The position numbers and the translations under genes are program-made. The notes beneath the pieces were generated by a model that was not told where the DNA came from, searched no databases, and saw only the letters and a program-made list of their open reading frames with translations. Positions 16,860 to 24,981 of a DNA stretch of 38,979 nt are shown in pieces. The stretch is from NCBI GenBank assembly GCA_002084545.1, contig NBLJ01000004.1:1-38979 (forward strand), read 5' to 3'. The number at the start of each line of letters is the position of its first letter. The stretch's first letter is position 1. This DNA comes from Desulfobacteraceae bacterium 4572_123 (lineage in GTDB: Bacteria; Desulfobacterota; Desulfobacteria; Desulfobacterales; 4572-123).

Positions 16860-18665
16860 ATGGAAGACAATTTTTTAACATACTATGAACGTGAATTGAC
16901 TTTTATCCGTGAGATGGGTGCGGAATTTGCCAAAAAATATCCCAAGATCGCGGGCAGGCTTCGACTGGAACCTGAAAAGTGTGATGATCCTCACACCGAG
17001 CGCATAATCGAGGCATTTGCCTTTATCAGCGGGCGTATACACAAAAAAATAGATGATGATTTCCCCGAGATAACAGAATCGCTTCTCAGCATCATTTATC
17101 CTCATTATATCCGCCCCATACCTTCCATGTCGATTGTGAAATTCGAACCCATAAAACCGACTATTCAGTCGAGTGGATACAAAATAGAAAAAAATGCCAC
17201 TCTCTATTCCAAATCCGCTAACGGAGCTTCCTGCCGGTTTACAACATCCTATCCCGTTGCGATGTGGCCGGTTGATGTTGTTTCCGCAGAACTTAATGAT
17301 CCCATAAAGCAGATACGGGGCGCACAGCAGGTTCTTTCGATTCGGTTAAAGGCATTTGGCGGCCAGAGTGTTTCCGATATCCAGTGGAAAAAACTTCGTT
17401 TTTTTCTCAATGGTCAGCAGCAGCATGTTTTCCATCTCTATGAACTACTGTTTAATCATGTCTGTCACATGGAATGTGAAGCAGTGGACAGTCAGGATAA
17501 AAAACAAATCATCGCCATGCCCATGGACAGCATCGCACCGGTGGGATTTGACCCGGATGAGGGTGTTCTCCCCTATTCCAAAAGATCTTTTCCGGGTTAT
17601 ATCATGCTTTTCGAATATTTCTGCTTTCCGGAAAAATTCCTTTTTTTTGATTTTTTCGGACTTGACAGACTTAAAGGCCTGGACTTAACCGACATCCTGG
17701 ATATCAAAATCTTCCTGGACAGACCGGCTAAATCAAATCTTGTGATAAATGAAACCACCTTTTGTACAAACGCCACTCCCGCGGTAAATCTTTTCAGCCG
17801 TATTGCCGAACCCATTCGAGTTGAGCAGCGAAAGACCGAATATCGTGTTGTTCCGGATATCAGAAGACAGAATTCAACCGAAATTTACAGTATAGAAAAG
17901 GTGACATCATCATCTCTCTCCTCGCCGGGAGAGGAGGTTGAATTCAAGCCCTTCTATTCAGTAAGGCATCATCTTGATGAAGATGACAGTCATGGCAGCC
18001 GTGTCTTCTGGCATATGGAGAGGCGTGCTTCCGGCAAAAAAGGCGACAACGGCACGGAGGTCTTCCTCTCGTTTGCAGACCTTGATTTCAACCCTGCCGA
18101 TCCCGGGGAGGAAGCCCTGACCATTCATGTCACCTGTACTAACCGGGATTTCCCCGCCCGTCTTTCATTTGGTGATCCGGCCGGTGATTTCAGCATGGAG
18201 ACCGCCGCGCCGGTTTCCCGTATAAACAGCCTGATAAAACCGCTTCAGACGCGCAGACCGTCCCTTGAAGGGGCGCTGCAATGGCGTCTTGTGTCCCATC
18301 TGTCTCTCAACTACATGTCAATTGTGCAGGGAGGCAGGGAAGCTCTCAGAGAGATCCTCAGGCTCTATGATTTTGATAATTCACCAGCTACCAGACAGCA
18401 GATAAACGGAATATCATCCATCAGTTCCAAACATGTTACAAAGAGGATGGGACAGGGATTCTGCCGAGGCGTGCAGGTAACCATGGAATTGGATGAAGAT
18501 AAATTCGTGGGTGCGGGCCTTTATCTGTTTGCCTGCATCCTTGAAAGATTCCTGGCCCAGTATGTTTCGGTCAATTCCTTTTCCCAGTTGATACTTAAAA
18601 CCGTGCAGAAAGAAGAGGCAATTAAAAAGTGGCCCCCCAGAAACGGCAACCGGGTACTTCTTTAA
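16860..18665 (+). CDS. tssF: T6SS baseplate protein TssF (VasA)
   Basis: A 601-residue protein with the TssF opening (FLTYYERELTFIREMGAEFAKKYPKIAGRL), then DPHTERIIEAFAFISGRIHKKIDDDFPEI and LLSIIYPHYIRPIPSM. Further blocks include FPGYIMLFEYFCFPEKFLFFD and a C-terminal FCRGVQVTMELDE...AGLYLFACILERFLAQYV. TssF forms the baseplate wedge with TssG and TssE in the cytoplasm. It overlaps tssG by 37 bases. The sequence before the ATG is AT-rich with no evident Shine-Dalgarno, unlike its neighbours. Confidence 0.96.
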   Translation: MEDNFLTYYERELTFIREMGAEFAKKYPKIAGRLRLEPEKCDDPHTERIIEAFAFISGRIHKKIDDDFPEITESLLSIIYPHYIRPIPSMSIVKFEPIKPTIQSSGYKIEKNATLYSKSANGASCRFTTSYPVAMWPVDVVSAELNDPIKQIRGAQQVLSIRLKAFGGQSVSDIQWKKLRFFLNGQQQHVFHLYELLFNHVCHMECEAVDSQDKKQIIAMPMDSIAPVGFDPDEGVLPYSKRSFPGYIMLFEYFCFPEKFLFFDFFGLDRLKGLDLTDILDIKIFLDRPAKSNLVINETTFCTNATPAVNLFSRIAEPIRVEQRKTEYRVVPDIRRQNSTEIYSIEKVTSSSLSSPGEEVEFKPFYSVRHHLDEDDSHGSRVFWHMERRASGKKGDNGTEVFLSFADLDFNPADPGEEALTIHVTCTNRDFPARLSFGDPAGDFSMETAAPVSRINSLIKPLQTRRPSLEGALQWRLVSHLSLNYMSIVQGGREALREILRLYDFDNSPATRQQINGISSISSKHVTKRMGQGFCRGVQVTMELDEDKFVGAGLYLFACILERFLAQYVSVNSFSQLILKTVQKEEAIKKWPPRNGNRVLL

Positions 18666-19681
18666 AAGATCGTCTGTTTGAGGAATATTACGGTTTTTCA
18701 TTTTTTAAGGCTGTAGATCTCCTTGAATCATTGTCCCCAGGCAAAAAACCCTTGGGCAAGACACTGGTGCCGGGGGAAGAGGCCTTGAAATTTTCGGTAA
18801 AACCAGGTTTTATTTTTCCTCCAAGTGATATTTCAGGGCTTGAACAGACCGAGGATGATGGTCCGGTTAACATGTCCGTTACATTCATGGGGCTTATCGG
18901 CCCAAACGGCATCCTGCCTCAATGGTATAATGAACTTGCCGTTGCAAGAAACCGGAAAAAAGATTTCAGTTTAACCGCTTTCCTGGATCTTTTTCATCAC
19001 CGTTTTATATCTCTTTTTTATCTTGCATGGAAAAAATACCGGTTTCCTGAAAATTATATTCCCGGAGCCAGAGACAGACTTTCCAGATACATGCTGAGCC
19101 TGTCCGGCCTGGGAACCACCGGCCTGAGCAAGATGATAGGATTGCCGGAGGAATCCCTTGCATTTTACGGAGGACTTTTATCAAGAGGCGTCCCTTCGGC
19201 TGTCGCAATCGAATCTGCCGTATCATACCTTTCCGGTGTTCGGGCAAATGTCGACCAGTTTATTGAGCAGATGATTCCCCTGGACCCTGAAGATCAGACT
19301 CAGCTTGGCCTGGCAAATGCCCGTCTGGGTCTTGAAACAATCTGCGGAAGCTATATCCGGGACAGTCAGTCAAAATTTCGTGTAAACCTGGGGCCGATGG
19401 AGTATACTGACTATCTTAGATTTCTTCCCGGCGGTGATATGCTGGGCCCGATTTTTTCTCTCGTCAAATACATGGTTGGAATGGAGTACGAATTTGAAAT
19501 AAGTATAATCCTGAAGCGTGAAGAAATTCCGCCATGCATCATAGGCGGTAAAACAAAAGTCCGTCTGGGGTTGACAACATGGGTCAAAAATTCTGACATT
19601 GTTCATGAAAGTGACCCTTTTATCACGCTTTGTGAAAATGATCTGGTAAAGGCTGATAAGCCGGCCGTCAAGGCTGCCTGA
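18629..19681 (+). CDS. tssG: T6SS baseplate protein TssG (VasB)
   Basis: A 350-residue protein of usual TssG size. Conserved points are FEEYYGFSFFKAVDLLE, VKPGFIFPPSDIS, VTFMGLIGPNGILPQWY, LTAFLDLFHHRFISLFYLAWKKY and LGLETICGSYIRDSQSKFRVNLGPM. TssG completes the TssEFG wedge. The GTG at 18629 lies inside the 3' end of tssF; it is the earliest start placing the whole N-terminal domain in frame, and such overlap suggests translational coupling. It ends 54 bases before tssH. Confidence 0.95.
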   Translation: MAPQKRQPGTSLKDRLFEEYYGFSFFKAVDLLESLSPGKKPLGKTLVPGEEALKFSVKPGFIFPPSDISGLEQTEDDGPVNMSVTFMGLIGPNGILPQWYNELAVARNRKKDFSLTAFLDLFHHRFISLFYLAWKKYRFPENYIPGARDRLSRYMLSLSGLGTTGLSKMIGLPEESLAFYGGLLSRGVPSAVAIESAVSYLSGVRANVDQFIEQMIPLDPEDQTQLGLANARLGLETICGSYIRDSQSKFRVNLGPMEYTDYLRFLPGGDMLGPIFSLVKYMVGMEYEFEISIILKREEIPPCIIGGKTKVRLGLTTWVKNSDIVHESDPFITLCENDLVKADKPAVKAA

Positions 19682-19735
19682 AAAGAATAAATAAAAAAGG
19701 GGTTATAATGTACATCTAAAATAAGGAGCAGATTC

Positions 19736-22366
19736 ATGGCAATATCAAATCTCAAGTCCCTGATAGAAAAATTAAACAGTACATGCAGAGGCTCGCTTGA
19801 ATCCGGTGCCGGTCTTTGCATGTCTCAAACTCATTATGAAGTTGAGATTGAGCATTTTCTTCTCAAACTTCTTGATTTGTCTAATTCGGACCTGGAGAAA
19901 ATCCTCAGACATTTTGAGATAAACCCGGATCATCTGATAGCTGACCTGATGCGAAGCATGGAAAGCTTCAAAACCGGAAATGCAAGAACCCCGGCCCTTT
20001 CGCCGCGAATACCAAAAATGATACAGGATGCATGGATGACTGCATCCATTGATTTTCAGGCAGACAGTATTCGATCCGGCCATATTATACTATCTCTTTT
20101 GAGTAACGATCAGACAGCCAGATCGCTTATTTCAAGCGCGGATGCGTTTAAGAAAATTTCCGTTGAAACCCTGAAAACCAGCCTTCTTGACATTGTGGCG
20201 GGTTCCGCTGAAGACGGTGAGACTGCCCCGTCCGGCCAGGCCGCCGCACCGGGAGAGACGCAACCGGCCGGAACCAAAGCCCTGGACCAGTACACTACCA
20301 ATCTGACCCTGATGGCCCAAAAGGGCAAAATCGATCCTGTCCTCGGACGAGACTTTGAAATCAGACAAATGGTGGATATCCTGATCCGCCGCAGGCAGAA
20401 TAATCCAATCCTGACAGGTGAAGCAGGTGTTGGAAAGACCGCGGTCGTGGAGGGGTTTGCTTTAAGGATTGCCGAAGGCGATGTACCACCCGCCTTAAAA
20501 GATGTGGTGGTTCATAATCTTGATATGGGCCTGTTACAGGCCGGGGCCAGCATAAAGGGAGAATTTGAAAACCGGCTGAAGTCCGTCATCAATGAAGTTA
20601 AGGGATCTCCAGTGCCGATTATCCTGTTTATTGATGAAGCACATACGCTTATCGGAGCAGGCGGATCGGGAGCAGGCGATGCGGCAAACCTTTTAAAGCC
20701 GGCACTGGCCAGGGGAGAGCTTCGTACCATTGCCGCAACCACATGGGCCGAATACAAGAAATACTTTGAAAAAGATGCCGCCATGGCCAGGCGTTTCCAG
20801 GTTGTAAAAGTGGAAGAACCGGATGAGGAAAAAGCTCTGATCATGATGCGGGCCATTGGTCCTTTTCTTGAAAAGCACCACAATGTCATGATCACGGACG
20901 AAGCCCTTGCCAATACCGTTTCCCTGTCTCACCGTTACATTTCCGGCCGGCAGCTTCCCGACAAGGCGGTCAGCGTGCTGGATACGGCCTGTGCCAGAGT
21001 GGCCATCGGCCTTACAACAAGCCCTGCGCCCATTGAAGATGCCACAAGGCATATTGCTCATATCGAAAGAGAGGTAAAGACCCTCGAAAAAGAAACCCTC
21101 ATGGGCCGTGATCATTCAGAACGGCTGGCAGAGCTTATAAAAGAAAAAGAAGAGACCCAAATCAGCCTGGACAGCCTGAATAAAAAATGGGAAGATGAGA
21201 TTGAAATCGCCCAAAAAATTGTGGATATCAGGAAGGAAATCCGTGAAATTTATGAAGAGAAACCCGATAGCGAAGAACTTCCTGAAAAGCAGGAAGAGCT
21301 TAAGGGCCTGGAATCCGAATTTGTAAAAAAACAGGGAGAGACACCGCTTGTTCAGGTTGCCGTGGATTCTCAGACTATCTCCGAAGTGATCTCTGGGTGG
21401 ACCGGTATCCCCACGGGACGGATGGAGGCTGATGAGATCGAGACGGTTCTCAATCTTAATAATCTGCTGGGTGAAAGAATTATCGGGCAGGATCATGCCC
21501 TTGACGCCATCGCCCAGATGATCCAGACTTCCCAGGCCGGCATTGAAGATCCGTCCAAGCCCACGGCGGTTTTCCTTTTTGTCGGACCAAGCGGAGTGGG
21601 CAAAACCGAGACCGCCCTTGCGCTCTCCGATCTTTTATACGGCGGTGAACAGAATGTGATTACCATAAACATGTCCGAATACCAGGAAGCGCACACGGTC
21701 TCAAGCCTCAAGGGATCGCCTCCCGGTTATGTAGGGTACGGCGAAGGCGGGGTCCTGACGGAGGCCGTACGCAGAAGGCCCTACAGTATTGTTCTTCTGG
21801 ATGAGGTGGAAAAGGCTCACAGCGATGTAACGGAACTGTTTTACCAGGTGTTTGACAAGGGAATGATGGAGGACGGCGAAGGCCGTTTGATCGATTTTAA
21901 AAACACCCTGATTATACTTACATCCAACCTGGGAACGGATATGATCATGAATCTATGCGCTGATGAAGAGACCATGCCTGAACCGCCTGCACTGGCGGAG
22001 ATGCTGGGCCCTGAACTTCAAAAGCACTTCAAGCCCGCATTTCTGGGCCGCACAAAGGTGGTTCCCTATTTTCCCATTACCGACAATAATATGCGCCTTA
22101 TCGTAAAACTCAAGCTGGACCGCATTGTAAAACGGATGCGGGAAAACAAAAACATTACATTTGAATACAGCGATGAACTGATCGAGACCATTGCAAGCCG
22201 CTGCACGGAAGTTGACAGCGGTGCAAGAAACATTGATCATATTTTGACCAATACATTGCTTCCCGAGATGTCAAAAGAAATTTTGACGCGAATGGCAAAA
22301 GGGGAACAGATAAAAAAGGTTAAGGTGGCAGTTGATGAAAAAGGGTTTAATTATGATATTGAATAG
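19736..22366 (+). CDS. tssH: T6SS AAA+ ATPase ClpV (TssH)
   Basis: An 876-residue Clp/Hsp100 protein. The N-terminal Clp repeat domain covers about residues 1-150 (LKSLIEKLN..., VEIEHFLLKLLD). AAA domain 1 has Walker A GEAGVGKT (228-235) and ILFIDEAHTLIGAG as Walker B. A coiled-coil middle domain follows (about 430-540, Glu/Lys-rich). AAA domain 2 has Walker A GPSGVGKT (617-624) and VLLDEVEKAH. Both ATPase sites look complete. ClpV disassembles contracted TssBC sheaths. An AGGAG precedes the ATG. Confidence 0.96.
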   Translation: MAISNLKSLIEKLNSTCRGSLESGAGLCMSQTHYEVEIEHFLLKLLDLSNSDLEKILRHFEINPDHLIADLMRSMESFKTGNARTPALSPRIPKMIQDAWMTASIDFQADSIRSGHIILSLLSNDQTARSLISSADAFKKISVETLKTSLLDIVAGSAEDGETAPSGQAAAPGETQPAGTKALDQYTTNLTLMAQKGKIDPVLGRDFEIRQMVDILIRRRQNNPILTGEAGVGKTAVVEGFALRIAEGDVPPALKDVVVHNLDMGLLQAGASIKGEFENRLKSVINEVKGSPVPIILFIDEAHTLIGAGGSGAGDAANLLKPALARGELRTIAATTWAEYKKYFEKDAAMARRFQVVKVEEPDEEKALIMMRAIGPFLEKHHNVMITDEALANTVSLSHRYISGRQLPDKAVSVLDTACARVAIGLTTSPAPIEDATRHIAHIEREVKTLEKETLMGRDHSERLAELIKEKEETQISLDSLNKKWEDEIEIAQKIVDIRKEIREIYEEKPDSEELPEKQEELKGLESEFVKKQGETPLVQVAVDSQTISEVISGWTGIPTGRMEADEIETVLNLNNLLGERIIGQDHALDAIAQMIQTSQAGIEDPSKPTAVFLFVGPSGVGKTETALALSDLLYGGEQNVITINMSEYQEAHTVSSLKGSPPGYVGYGEGGVLTEAVRRRPYSIVLLDEVEKAHSDVTELFYQVFDKGMMEDGEGRLIDFKNTLIILTSNLGTDMIMNLCADEETMPEPPALAEMLGPELQKHFKPAFLGRTKVVPYFPITDNNMRLIVKLKLDRIVKRMRENKNITFEYSDELIETIASRCTEVDSGARNIDHILTNTLLPEMSKEILTRMAKGEQIKKVKVAVDEKGFNYDIE

Positions 22367-22397
22367 TATAGTTTACTGACCAGCATTTACATTGGCT

Positions 22398-22417
22398 GAC
22401 GATTGATTTCAATCGTC
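22398..22417 (+). promoter_or_regulatory. Perfect hairpin between tssH and hcp
   Basis: GACGATTGA at 22398-22406 is an exact inverted copy of TCAATCGTC at 22409-22417, separated by TT; in RNA this would be an 8-bp stem with a 4-base loop. It sits 31 bases after the tssH stop and 40 bases before the hcp ATG. A run of eight T occurs at 22433-22440, 15 bases beyond the stem, too far for a classic terminator. It could be an operator, an attenuator or a 5' stabiliser of a separate hcp message. Confidence 0.45.
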
Positions 22418-22456
22418 TGTAACTTTAATCAATTTTTTTTAAAGGAGGAATTTATT

Positions 22457-22948
22457 ATGGCTTCTGATATTTTTTTGCAGATCGACGGAATTAAAGGTGA
22501 AAGTACGGATAAAGATCACAGTGAATGGATTGAGGTCCTTTCGTTTAACTGGGGCGTATCTCAGATGGCTTCAGGGTCCGCCAGTTCTGCAGGCGGTGGA
22601 TCAACCCAGCGGGCTGATTTTCAGGATCTGAGCATTGTAAAGGAACTGGACAGCTCATCGACATTAATCAACAAAGCATGCTGGGGCGGTCAGCACATTG
22701 ATAAGGTGGTGCTGGAACTCAACCGGGCCGCCGGCGATAAAAGACAAAAGTACATGGAATATAAAATGGAAAACGTCATTATCAGTTCCGTTAGTATCGG
22801 CGGCGGCGGCGGCGGAATTCCAACTGAATCAGTAACGTTTAACTATGGAAAACTCACAACAACGTACACGAAACAGGCACGTAAGGGCGGCGGCGGCTCC
22901 GGAGAAGTCCCTGCCGGATGGAACCTTGAGGAAAATGTTCACATCTAA
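22457..22948 (+). CDS. hcp: T6SS inner tube protein Hcp (TssD)
   Basis: A 163-residue Hcp. Features are MASDIFLQIDGIKGESTDKDH, SEWIEVLSFNWGVSQ, FQDLSIVKELDSSS, VVLELNRAAGDKRQKYMEY and ESVTFNYGKLTTTYT. Hcp hexamers stack into the tube pushed out on contraction. The ATG at 22457 follows AAAGGAGG at 22441-22448, a strong ribosome site; a longer in-frame start at 22403 lies upstream of it and is rejected. Two Gly-rich runs occur at about residues 116-121 and 145-149. It ends 23 bases before a strong terminator, as expected for an abundant product. Confidence 0.97.
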   Translation: MASDIFLQIDGIKGESTDKDHSEWIEVLSFNWGVSQMASGSASSAGGGSTQRADFQDLSIVKELDSSSTLINKACWGGQHIDKVVLELNRAAGDKRQKYMEYKMENVIISSVSIGGGGGGIPTESVTFNYGKLTTTYTKQARKGGGGSGEVPAGWNLEENVHI

Positions 22949-22971
22949 AGCAGCTTGAACTGATCTTTGAT

Positions 22972-23001
22972 AAAAGCCCCCTTCTGGCGGAGGGGGCTTT
23001 T
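22972..23001. terminator. Strong bidirectional rho-independent terminator
   Basis: AAAAGCCCCC at 22972-22981 and GGGGGCTTTT at 22992-23001 form a perfect 10-bp stem with a 10-base loop, with A and T runs at the two ends. Read forward it ends the T6SS core transcript after hcp. Read in reverse it ends the minus-strand gene whose stop is at 23038, so it serves both convergent genes. Confidence 0.92.
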
Positions 23002-23037
23002 AGAATTGAATAATATGACAAAAACGGTGAAGCACTT

Positions 23038-23787
23038 TTACAGCGCCAATATTGCTTCAGCCATACTGTCATATCCACCTGCTCCTATATCACCGATTCC
23101 AGGTGCGAAATTCATTGCGCCCGCGGAACCAACACTCGTAGCAAGTGAGAAAGCACATTGATAGATCCACTGTTCACACTGGGCGCTCCTTGTTCTGACC
23201 GTCTCTGCATGGGCGTAGCCGGTTGATTGCCTCTGCGTAACCAGTCTTTGGAGAATCTGCTCGTTATACAGTTGCCATTCCGCCAGTATAACGCTATCTG
23301 CTCGTTCGTTCGTTCTCTCAACTCCCCACTGTCTCAATTGCGGCTCAGTCTCCGGCAGTATCCTGATAACATCATATACCCGGTAGCGGACTGTCTGTGG
23401 GGATGTGGCGCAATAATCGCGAACCACCTGGGTGTAATCCATTGGGACACTGATCATTTCTTCCGGATCGCAGAGCGGCGTGTCCGTACAAATTCTTTCA
23501 GATACCCACCCGGCTGAACCGTGTGGTGTCCCCTGGATTGGAATCGAGGAAAAGTGGTACAGCTTTTGCTCGACCTCATGACTCTGCGGTTGAGCGCCCT
23601 GTACACGTGGAAGATACCTGCTTTGATGAATCCAGCGGCAAAGAGTGCCATGGTGGTTATAGGCTTGATGGCGATTGAACTCTCCTCCATCAATCTGCTG
23701 TCCCAGCCAATCGCGCAGGGACTGCCTGCCTGACGCTGCCGAACCTTGTACATGTGGAATCCAACCGTTTGCTTGATAATAGGGCAT
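23038..23787 (-). CDS. Unknown protein, almost lysine-free, convergent with hcp
   Basis: A 249-residue minus-strand reading frame that I do not recognise. The ATG at 23787 has AGGAG seven bases upstream on the minus strand (CTCCT at 23795-23799), favouring it over a longer start at 23829. The protein holds a single lysine but many Gln, Arg, Trp and Tyr and six Cys. No signal peptide or membrane helix is clear apart from a mildly hydrophobic C-terminus (AGAMNFAPGIGDIGAGGY...). Neighbouring proteins are lysine-rich, so composition points to a different origin. It is the only minus-strand gene in the window and lies directly beside hcp; a T6SS cargo or immunity role is speculation. Parts of other frames are open too, but none as long or with such a start signal. 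Confidence 0.6.
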   Translation of the reverse strand: MPYYQANGWIPHVQGSAASGRQSLRDWLGQQIDGGEFNRHQAYNHHGTLCRWIHQSRYLPRVQGAQPQSHEVEQKLYHFSSIPIQGTPHGSAGWVSERICTDTPLCDPEEMISVPMDYTQVVRDYCATSPQTVRYRVYDVIRILPETEPQLRQWGVERTNERADSVILAEWQLYNEQILQRLVTQRQSTGYAHAETVRTRSAQCEQWIYQCAFSLATSVGSAGAMNFAPGIGDIGAGGYDSMAEAILAL

Positions 23788-23968
23788 CTGTAATCTCCTG
23801 TAATAAACGGGTGTTGATGGATTTTGCAATCATGACAAAAGGATATTTTAAGAATAGCATGGAAATGGTATAAAAAGAAAGATGGAAAATTTCATTAATT
23901 CATGTATCTATCACACTGAAATTTGATGTAGACAATATCGTGATACTTTTAACTATGGAGCCGCCCTT

Positions 23969-24892
23969 ATGACTATTACTAACAACATCCGGTCAAAGCA
24001 TAATCGCAAATGCATGGTCTGTGGAGAGCCTGCTCATCTCTTCTCACCGGATTCAGAACCCGTATGCCTCAGAGTCGAGTGCAAACTTGTGCTCGGCAAA
24101 AAGAAATATATGAGTGAATCTTCCTATAAGCAGTTTTTTTATCTCCAGTCCGCACAAATTAAAAGGACCATTGAACTTCTAGAATTAAGAAAAAAAAGAC
24201 TTGCCGAAAAAAAAAAGCTGGAAAACAGGGAAAACATTTCCTGCTGGATGAAAGCCATAAACCACGAAAATGGTTATGATCCGGTGCAATACCCTTACAC
24301 GGTGGTCCCTGCAAACTCAAAAAAAATAATCAGGCTCCCGAAGCGCCGGCAAAAGCTTTATCGTAAATTTCTTTCAGACCTGATTAATGAAACCCTGCCG
24401 GAATTTAAAGGAGATGAAGATAATAATAAAAAAGTTATTCCATATGAAAACGAAAATACTGGATACCCGTTTGAGGCAAAGGCCTGTTTCATCTGCAAGG
24501 GGGGATGCTGCAGCATCGGCGGGGAACATGCCTTTCTGAAAAAAGAGACTATCCTTCGCTATCTGTCCGTGCATCCTGATCAAAACCCCGAGCAGGTGCT
24601 GGCTTCATACATGGACTATCTGCCGGAAAAATCTTATGAAGATTCATGTGTAAATCACACGGAAACGGGCTGCACACTACCCAGGGAGATGCGCTCTTAC
24701 GTATGCAATGATTATCTGTGCGACACACTGAATAGATTACGAACATTATTCACAGGAACACCTTTGCCCAACGGCGTCTTTTTCATTCGCCGTGCCCAGA
24801 ATAACTGGAACAAGGACAATCTGGATGAAAACAATAGAATTATAGGAACAGAATTGATATTGAATCCCGGAATCGAGGAATTAAGTGATTGA
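23969..24892 (+). CDS. Cys-rich metal-binding protein (YkgJ-like cysteine cluster plus N-terminal zinc finger), function unknown
   Basis: A 307-residue protein. Near the N-terminus Cys15-x2-Cys18 and Cys33-x4-Cys38 could bind one zinc. A charged helical stretch (about residues 58-90, KKRLAEKKKLENRE) follows. The centre and C-terminus carry a second set: Cys173, Cys176, Cys180, Cys181, then Cys227, Cys235, Cys246 and Cys251. Such a spread resembles the YkgJ-type zinc- or iron-chelating family, whose function is poorly known. A GGAG lies eight bases before the ATG. It sits between the minus-strand orphan and the TssB-TssC hybrid, same strand as the T6SS. A role with the T6SS is only positional. 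Confidence 0.68.
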   Translation: MTITNNIRSKHNRKCMVCGEPAHLFSPDSEPVCLRVECKLVLGKKKYMSESSYKQFFYLQSAQIKRTIELLELRKKRLAEKKKLENRENISCWMKAINHENGYDPVQYPYTVVPANSKKIIRLPKRRQKLYRKFLSDLINETLPEFKGDEDNNKKVIPYENENTGYPFEAKACFICKGGCCSIGGEHAFLKKETILRYLSVHPDQNPEQVLASYMDYLPEKSYEDSCVNHTETGCTLPREMRSYVCNDYLCDTLNRLRTLFTGTPLPNGVFFIRRAQNNWNKDNLDENNRIIGTELILNPGIEELSD

Positions 24893-24940
24893 AGAATTGA
24901 AGAATCGAAAAATTAGTGATATCATGTTTATTGAACTCAT

Positions 24941-24962
24941 TAGCCGACAGTTAACGGTTTCC
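24941..24962. repeat. Dispersed intergenic repeat copy
   Basis: The string GCCGACAGTTAACGGTTT lies in the 89-base gap before the hybrid sheath gene. Its reverse complement resembles the TGTCGGC and GGTTAA elements at 16788-16850, and part of the 33684-33714 copy. Just upstream (24888-24920) is a low-complexity GAAGAAT-like run. Confidence 0.3.
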
Positions 24963-24981
24963 ATCAGGGGGGAGTAAAATT

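Noticed and set aside
22391-22412. Possible sigma-54 promoter (TTGGCTGACGATTGAT) before hcp
   Set aside because: The GG is present, but the GC of the -12 element at the required spacing is not; the match is better explained by the palindrome.
22403-22456. Longer Hcp start
   Set aside because: It lies within the hairpin and upstream of the strong AAAGGAGG; Hcp proteins begin at the MASDIFLQ-type sequence.
23227-23733. Two plus-strand frames of 70-96 residues opposite the lysine-poor gene
   Set aside because: Shorter than the minus-strand frame, with no convincing ribosome sites and no family signature.
23454-23753. Alternative minus-strand frame of 99 residues inside the lysine-poor gene
   Set aside because: Overlaps the longer frame, which has the better Shine-Dalgarno; a frameshifted gene cannot be fully excluded but nothing demands it.
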